Shown here: positions 5,763 through 10,371 of the stretch, one piece after another | Numbering within the stretch: position 1 is the first letter of the stretch | Layout of the letters: every line of letters begins with the position of its first letter | DNA from: Anaerolineae bacterium | Lineage (GTDB): Bacteria; Chloroflexota; Anaerolineae; B4-G1; SLSP01 | NCBI GenBank assembly: GCA_016934645.1 | Contig: JAFGSL010000551.1 | Span: 1-10,371 of the forward strand | Direction: 5' to 3' | DNA: 10,371 bases | Translations under genes and position numbers: made by a program | Notes under the pieces: model-generated | Told to the model about the DNA's origin: nothing | Databases searched by the model: none | Seen by the model: only the letters and a program-made list of their open reading frames with translations

Positions 5763-8700
5763 CTACGGTCTCTCCGGCATGACATTGACATTTGACGACT
5801 CCGGTAGACTCCGCACTGACGTGACCGAGTTCAAGGGGGTATAGCCGTCGATAATCAAGCGCACGATGTTATTATATTCGCCTCCGCTTATCTCGTGATC
5901 TTCCAGCACCGCGCCATAATTCGTCGCCCCGTTGTACGAGTCCACCTGTACATAGATGATGTCCCCCGCCCTGAGTGCCACCGGTAGACGGCTGTAATTG
6001 TAACTGTAGTAGGGATCGTACAGGTACAGTATGTGTGATTCGCCAGGCAGGATTGGCAGTGCTTCTCGGTCCACAGCCCAAGCCGCGCCGTAAGGTGCGA
6101 TCGGGTCCCACGTTTGATTGACGTGAGTAGGTGCAGGCGAAGGATTGATATACAGATCAACCCAGAAGCCCAGTGTATCAGGGATAGGGTATTTGCCCTG
6201 GTTCTTAATGGTGATGGCGACATTACCGTTGCCGGCGATAACATCTTCAACGATGAGATCCGGCCCAACAGCGTATCCTCGTAATACAAGTGGCAGGTAG
6301 ACAACGGGCCATTCGACGACGTTACTGGCCGTGTCTGTGTTGTTTTCCGGTGCCGGATCTTCCCCGTTCGCGCCGTCGTCGGACACGGTGGCAGTGTTCA
6401 TTAACACTAATCCTTCAGGTAGACCTGAAGCGGCTTGTACGGCGAGCGTGCGCACAACCTCTTCTCCTACATTGAGCGTGACGGCTGGCCACGTGACGAT
6501 GCCCAGCGCGCTCTCGTAGCCACCGTCTGACGCGCTGACGAAGTGTACGTCCGACGGCAGATCGTCGATGATGGTCACTCCCGTTGCCCCTCGTGAACCG
6601 GTGTTTTCCACGCGGATTGTATAGATCAGTAGGCCATTTGGATGGATGAAGGCGTGATCGACTGTTTTGTAGAGAACCAAGTCGGGCATTGCACCGACGA
6701 TGTTCACGTCCGTGGCTGTGTTGTTGGTGGGATTCATGTCTGGGTTATGCGTTCCATCGTCATTGATAGTGATGGTGTTGGTGATCTGCAACACGCCAGC
6801 CGGCAGTGTGCTGTCGACCAAAACCGTGAGTGTGCGGGTGATGATTTCGTCGAGGGCTATTTGTGGGATGATGGGCCAGGTGACGATGCCAGGACTGCTC
6901 TGCGCACCGCTATTTGAAGCGCTAGCGAAAGTGACATAGGCAGGCAATGTATCGGTGATCTGGACGTTGGCCGCGTTTTGTGTCCCCACGTTAGTCGCGG
7001 TGATGATGTAGGTAACTTGTTGATCTGGCAACACGACGCTGAAGCCGTCATCTTTGCCGATGACGAGATCGGGCTTGGTGATGATGGGGGTGATGGCCGA
7101 GGCCGTGTTGTCGTCGGGATTGGCATCAGGGATGTTATTGGCGTCAGCACCGATGATAACCTGGTTCGTGATTTCACTCACCTCAATGGGGAACGGCAAG
7201 ACGACGTCTACAGCGAAATGCAGCGTTCCGCCCTCAATCACGTCACCGAGTGGATAGGTGCATACCGTTCCGGCCGGCGAACCGTGGACACACGTCCAGC
7301 CAAGACCGCTGGCTATCTGATTGAAGGTGGTGAGCGCGGGTACAGTCTCGGTGATGACTACACCGCCGGCAACTTGATCGCCGTTGTTGGCGTAGGTCAG
7401 TGTGTAGACAATGGTCTCACCCGGTTCCACAGTGATGTCGCCATCATCTTTCGTGATCAGTAGATCGATGGTGGCGTCGAAAGGCGTGATGATGCTCGCG
7501 GTGTTGTTCGTCGGATCGGTATCCGCACCGTTGCTGCTGTCGTCGGCGATGGAGGCCGTGTTCTCGGTCTGCGTGACGCTCACGGGCAGTGGAGTGACAA
7601 CGCGCGTGGCAAAAGTGATGTCACCGGAGGCTCCCACAGGGAGGTCACCGACGATGTACATACAGGATGTCCCAGCGGGTGCACCGTCAACACATGTCCA
7701 GCCAGGGTTGCTGGTGGCAGCAGCGAAAGTTGCATACGCGGGCACAGTCTCTGAGATGGCGACACCTGTAGCGCCTTGTTCGCCTACGTTTGCGTAAGTG
7801 AGCGTGTACACTAGTAGATTGCCGGGCTGTGGCACAATCCCACCGTCAGTCTTGCCAATCGCCAGATCGGGCGCAGCGACGACGACGTCCACGTGTTGGG
7901 CGATGGCGTCGTACCCACGATCCTCGATGGCGCGCGCGGTGTTGATCAGCAGTTCGACGCCGGCCGGAAGTGTGGTCTTAACGTTGACGGTGAGGAAACG
8001 AGTCACACTCGCACCGCCGCCAGCCAGGTTGAAGGCAGGCCAGGTAATGATGCCGGGTTCGCTCTCTATGCCGCCGTCGGAGGCCGAGACGAAGGTGACG
8101 TCTGCAGGCAAGGTGTCGGTGATGAGGATACCGGTCGCTTCCTGGTTGCCGTTGTTGGTGAGCGTGAGCGTGTAGATGAGTGTTGCACCCGGGACGGTGG
8201 TTTCTACGGCGTTGGTCTTGTCAAGGAAGAGGAGTGGGTTGGCATCCACGGCATCGGTGTCCTCAGCCTCTGCCATATTGCCATGGTTGTCGCGCAGCAC
8301 GGCAGTATTGGTGATGGCCGTTATTCCAGCGAGTAAGGGGTTGTCCACAGTGGCGACGAGGAGGCGCGTGGTGCTGGCCCCACCGGCCAGGTCAAAGGTA
8401 GGCCAGATGACGACATCGCTACCGGGTGCGGTCTCCTGGCCCGCATCCGAGGCAATGTAGAACGTCGTTTGCGCCGGGAGGGTATCGGTGAGGTGGATGT
8501 CGGCGGCGAGTTGTCTGCCGGTATTGGTGATGACCAGCCGGTAGATGATCGTGCTGCCGGGTACCACGGTAGTCAGTCCGTCGTCCTTGCTCATCAGCAG
8601 GATTGGCGTAGCGGAGACGGTATCCGCATCGGTAGCGGTGTTGTTATCAGGTGTAGGATCGAGGCCGTTGTTGCCGTCGTCGGCGACCGTGGCGGTGTTG

Positions 8701-10371
8701 GTGATGATGTTCGTGTCTGCCGGGAATGGGTCAATGACGGTGACCGTGACGGCACGGGTGACGCTCGCCCCGCCGCCAGGCAGTGCGAACGTGGGCCAGG
8801 TAACGCCGCCTGGAGCGCTCTGCGTACCGCCGTCAGAAGCAGCGACGAAGATTGCATGGGCGGGCAAGTTATCGGTGATAAGGACACCGGTAGCTGCCTG
8901 GTCGCCGTTGTTGGTGACGATAAGCTGGTAGACTAGTGCATCGCCGGGTTCGGCGGAATCCACGCCGTCGGATTTCGTCACCGTGAGATCCGGCGTCGCA
9001 GTAATAGGCGTAGCGATACTAGCGGTGTTATCCGTTGGATTGGTATCCGTGCCATTGCTACCGTCGTCGGCGATCGTGGCCGTGTTGTCGATCTGCGTCA
9101 CACCTGCAGGCAGCGGGGTGATGGGGGTGACAGCAAAAGTGATGTTGCCGGTAGCGCTCGCGGGTAAAGCACCTAGGTTATATTCGCAATTTGTTGCCAC
9201 GCAATTCCAGCCGGTTAGGCCAGCGAAAGTCGTGTTTGCAGGCACAGTCTCGGTGATGATTACGCCTGTGGCACCTTGATTGCCTGCATTCGCGTAGGTG
9301 AGCGTGTAGACGAGTGTGGCACCGGGTTGCATGGTCACGCCGCCATCGCTCTTCACAAGCGTGAGATCAGGTGCGGCAATGACAGATGTGACCGTGCTAT
9401 CCACATTGTTTGACGGATCGGCGTCTGCGCCGTTGGTGCCATCGTCGGTGATGCCAGCGGTGTTCTCGATCTGTGTGATACCTGGTGGCAGCAGGACGTC
9501 AACGTTCACCGTGAAGGTGACACTGCGAGTCGCTCCAGCAGGCAGACTTCCGACCAAATATGTACAGGTTGTATCTATGCAGCTCCATCCGATGGGACCG
9601 GTGAAGGTGGTATACGCTGGTACAGTCTCGGTGATGACGACGCCTGCGGCTTCCTGGTTGCCCAGATTTGTGTAGGTGAGCGTGTATATGAGCACATCAC
9701 CGGGTTCGACTGTGACATCGCTGGCACGCTTTGTGAGTGCCAAATCAGGCGCGGCGATGATGGTATCGATGTCCCGCGCGGTGTTGTTGGCGAGGTTCGC
9801 ATCATTGAGAGTAGCAGCGGTAACGGTGTTGGTGATGGTGTCCACCCCGGCAGGCAAAGGGTTATCCATAGTGACGATGACGAGTCGTGTGGCGCGCGCA
9901 CTGCCACCGTCGAGGCCGAAGGCAGGCCAGGTAATGATGCCGGAGGCGGTCTCTGTGCCGCCATCGGAGGCAGCGACGAACGTCGTATACAGCGGTAGCG
10001 TGTCGGTGACGAAGACGGAAGTCGCCTCCAGATTGCCGGTGTTGGTGATGGTGATGAGGTAAGACAGCGTCTCTCCGGGCTGGGCAGTCGTGCGGCCGTC
10101 ATTCTTGCTGACGATGAGATCAGGCGCAGCAATGACCGGAGTGAAAGTGGTTGCTGAATTATTAACCGGGTTGGTATCCGCGCCGTTGGTGCCGTCTTCT
10201 GTGATAGACGTTGTATTCTCGATCTCTGTTACGTTTGCAGGTACGGGATTGGCGACGTTAACGGTAAACGTGATGCTGGTAGTTTCGCCTGCCGCCAACG
10301 CACCAACTGGATAGGTGCACGTTGTTCCGGCAGGTGCGCCGTCGGGGCACGTCCAGCCGGGAGCACTGCTG
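5763..10371 (-). CDS. Giant DUF11-repeat secreted/surface protein, N-terminus beyond window
   Basis: The frame is open from the window edge to TAG at 5763-5765, giving about 1535 visible residues; the start codon and any signal peptide lie outside. Seen: ten complete DUF11 modules of 122-134 residues and part of an eleventh, each opening with a PDLxxxK-DG segment and PG, then YTLTYTNxGNQxATGVxITETVP-like strands, and usually closing with DDGxNGxDxxPxNNTA. A WPVVYLPLVLRG junction and a C-terminal domain of about 168 residues follow. Family knowledge: DUF11 modules are Ig-like beta sandwiches found in tandem in bacterial and archaeal exoproteins, often as stalks. Cysteines occur only as pairs in some modules. 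There is no LPxTG signal and no C-terminal membrane helix, so the way it is held at the cell is unclear. The stop is 5 nt before mutL. Residue numbers used elsewhere count from TTG 10298, which is only a reference point. Confidence 0.93.
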   Translation of the reverse strand, partial: SSAPGWTCPDGAPAGTTCTYPVGALAAGETTSITFTVNVANPVPANVTEIENTTSITEDGTNGADTNPVNNSATTFTPVIAAPDLIVSKNDGRTTAQPGETLSYLITITNTGNLEATSVFVTDTLPLYTTFVAASDGGTETASGIITWPAFGLDGGSARATRLVIVTMDNPLPAGVDTITNTVTAATLNDANLANNTARDIDTIIAAPDLALTKRASDVTVEPGDVLIYTLTYTNLGNQEAAGVVITETVPAYTTFTGPIGWSCIDTTCTYLVGSLPAGATRSVTFTVNVDVLLPPGITQIENTAGITDDGTNGADADPSNNVDSTVTSVIAAPDLTLVKSDGGVTMQPGATLVYTLTYANAGNQGATGVIITETVPANTTFAGLTGWNCVATNCEYNLGALPASATGNITFAVTPITPLPAGVTQIDNTATIADDGSNGTDTNPTDNTASIATPITATPDLTVTKSDGVDSAEPGDALVYQLIVTNNGDQAATGVLITDNLPAHAIFVAASDGGTQSAPGGVTWPTFALPGGGASVTRAVTVTVIDPFPADTNIITNTATVADDGNNGLDPTPDNNTATDADTVSATPILLMSKDDGLTTVVPGSTIIYRLVITNTGRQLAADIHLTDTLPAQTTFYIASDAGQETAPGSDVVIWPTFDLAGGASTTRLLVATVDNPLLAGITAITNTAVLRDNHGNMAEAEDTDAVDANPLLFLDKTNAVETTVPGATLIYTLTLTNNGNQEATGILITDTLPADVTFVSASDGGIESEPGIITWPAFNLAGGGASVTRFLTVNVKTTLPAGVELLINTARAIEDRGYDAIAQHVDVVVAAPDLAIGKTDGGIVPQPGNLLVYTLTYANVGEQGATGVAISETVPAYATFAAATSNPGWTCVDGAPAGTSCMYIVGDLPVGASGDITFATRVVTPLPVSVTQTENTASIADDSSNGADTDPTNNTASIITPFDATIDLLITKDDGDITVEPGETIVYTLTYANNGDQVAGGVVITETVPALTTFNQIASGLGWTCVHGSPAGTVCTYPLGDVIEGGTLHFAVDVVLPFPIEVSEITNQVIIGADANNIPDANPDDNTASAITPIITKPDLVIGKDDGFSVVLPDQQVTYIITATNVGTQNAANVQITDTLPAYVTFASASNSGAQSSPGIVTWPIIPQIALDEIITRTLTVLVDSTLPAGVLQITNTITINDDGTHNPDMNPTNNTATDVNIVGAMPDLVLYKTVDHAFIHPNGLLIYTIRVENTGSRGATGVTIIDDLPSDVHFVSASDGGYESALGIVTWPAVTLNVGEEVVRTLAVQAASGLPEGLVLMNTATVSDDGANGEDPAPENNTDTASNVVEWPVVYLPLVLRGYAVGPDLIVEDVIAGNGNVAITIKNQGKYPIPDTLGFWVDLYINPSPAPTHVNQTWDPIAPYGAAWAVDREALPILPGESHILYLYDPYYSYNYSRLPVALRAGDIIYVQVDSYNGATNYGAVLEDHEISGGEYNNIVRLIIDGYTPLNSVTSVRSLPESSNVNVMPERP
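5766..6269 (-). other. CARDB-like C-terminal domain of the DUF11 protein
   Basis: Residues 1344-1511 begin with GPDLIVEDVIAGNGNVAITI and KNQGKYPI, the opening pattern of CARDB-type adhesion-like beta domains (PDLxVxxI, then VTxxVxNxG). They go on with VDLYINPSPAP, LPILPGESHIL and GDIIYVQVDSYN, also typical of that fold. It is rich in Tyr (DPYYSYNYSR) and has no cysteine. A polar tail of about 15 residues ends in MPERP. The domain type is inferred by eye. Confidence 0.5.
5770..5775 (-). promoter_or_regulatory. Probable mutL ribosome site inside the end of the DUF11 gene
   Basis: On the minus strand GGAGAG lies 12 nt before the mutL ATG at 5757, within the last codons of the upstream gene. The spacing is longer than ideal, so mutL initiation may lean on ribosomes finishing the upstream gene. 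Confidence 0.45.
6276..6311 (-). other. YLPLVLR-type junction motif in the DUF11 protein
   Basis: Encodes WPVVYLPLVLRG (residues 1330-1341) right after the last DUF11 module. From general familiarity, short hydrophobic YLPxxxR motifs recur in secreted proteins of Chloroflexota, often near the C-terminus. Here it sits inside the chain, about 170 residues from the end, and separates the repeat array from the terminal domain. Function unknown. Confidence 0.55.
6312..10371 (-). repeat. Tandem DUF11 module array (10 full, 1 partial)
   Basis: Module boundaries, in protein order: partial 10128-10371, then 9753-10127, 9375-9752, 8997-9374, 8610-8996, 8241-8609, 7875-8240, 7473-7874, 7077-7472, 6690-7076 and 6312-6689. 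Two classes are visible. Class A has an SDGG-xxxx-PGIITWPxFxLxGG-type middle and no Cys. Class B has GWxC-xxxx-CxY-xxGxLPAGA with two Cys. The order is B A B B A A A B B A A. Class B has a short form (4 residues between the Cys; modules at 9375-9752 and 8997-9374) and a long form (9 residues; partial, 7473-7874 and 7077-7472). The DNA copies are clearly diverged, so the array does not look newly expanded. Confidence 0.88.

Noticed and set aside
5871..5876. Perfect TATAAT on the minus strand about 115 nt upstream of mutL
   Set aside because: It falls on Tyr-Asn codons of the DUF11 gene and has no acceptable -35 box at 16-18 nt (the best hexamers there are TCACGA or CACGAG), so I do not call an internal mutL promoter.
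6290..10314. Many plus-strand open frames of 60-160 codons across the DUF11 gene, similar to each other
   Set aside because: They are antisense shadows of the repeat modules: their resemblance comes from the repeats, they lack ribosome sites, and their products (Ser/Val/Thr-rich) match no family.

Overview
The window is a GC-rich bacterial segment. It most resembles Chloroflexota (Anaerolineae/Caldilineae-like) in gene content and style: a giant secreted DUF11-repeat protein carrying an internal YLPLVLR-type motif, a MutL with an intact endonuclease site, and an ImmA/IrrE-like protein that has lost its zinc motif. This taxonomic reading is inference; no rRNA or tRNA gene is present to confirm it.

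Left arm (1-3341, plus strand): four genes are packed like an operon. They are the 3' part of a Nudix hydrolase, an O-antigen ligase/polymerase-family membrane protein (overlapping the Nudix gene by 22 nt), an isoaspartyl peptidase/L-asparaginase of the Ntn-hydrolase class (4-nt GTGA overlap), and a small C39-like papain-fold cysteine peptidase (25-nt gap, strong Shine-Dalgarno). The O-antigen ligase gene contains six tandem copies of a GAATTAC-type heptamer, translated in frame as two copies of a seven-residue ELRIT-type unit.

Right arm (3385-10371, minus strand): transcription runs right to left. A very large gene, cut at its 5' end by the window edge, encodes at least ten complete DUF11 modules and part of an eleventh, then a YLPLVLR junction and a CARDB-like C-terminal domain. 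Its stop lies only 5 nt before the mutL start, so the two may be co-transcribed. After mutL, a separate promoter with a perfect TATAAT -10 appears to drive a short gene for a degenerate ImmA/IrrE-family (M78-like) protein. The two arms converge at 3342-3384, where I see no convincing terminator hairpin.

There is no gene-free stretch above 300 nt, and I see no tRNA, rRNA, CRISPR array, transposase or attachment site. I found no clearly new multi-gene system. The points most worth a second look are the catalytically dead ImmA-like protein with its own promoter, the two-class DUF11 module array with paired cysteines, the heptamer repeat inside the membrane protein, and the unexpected DUF11-mutL coupling.
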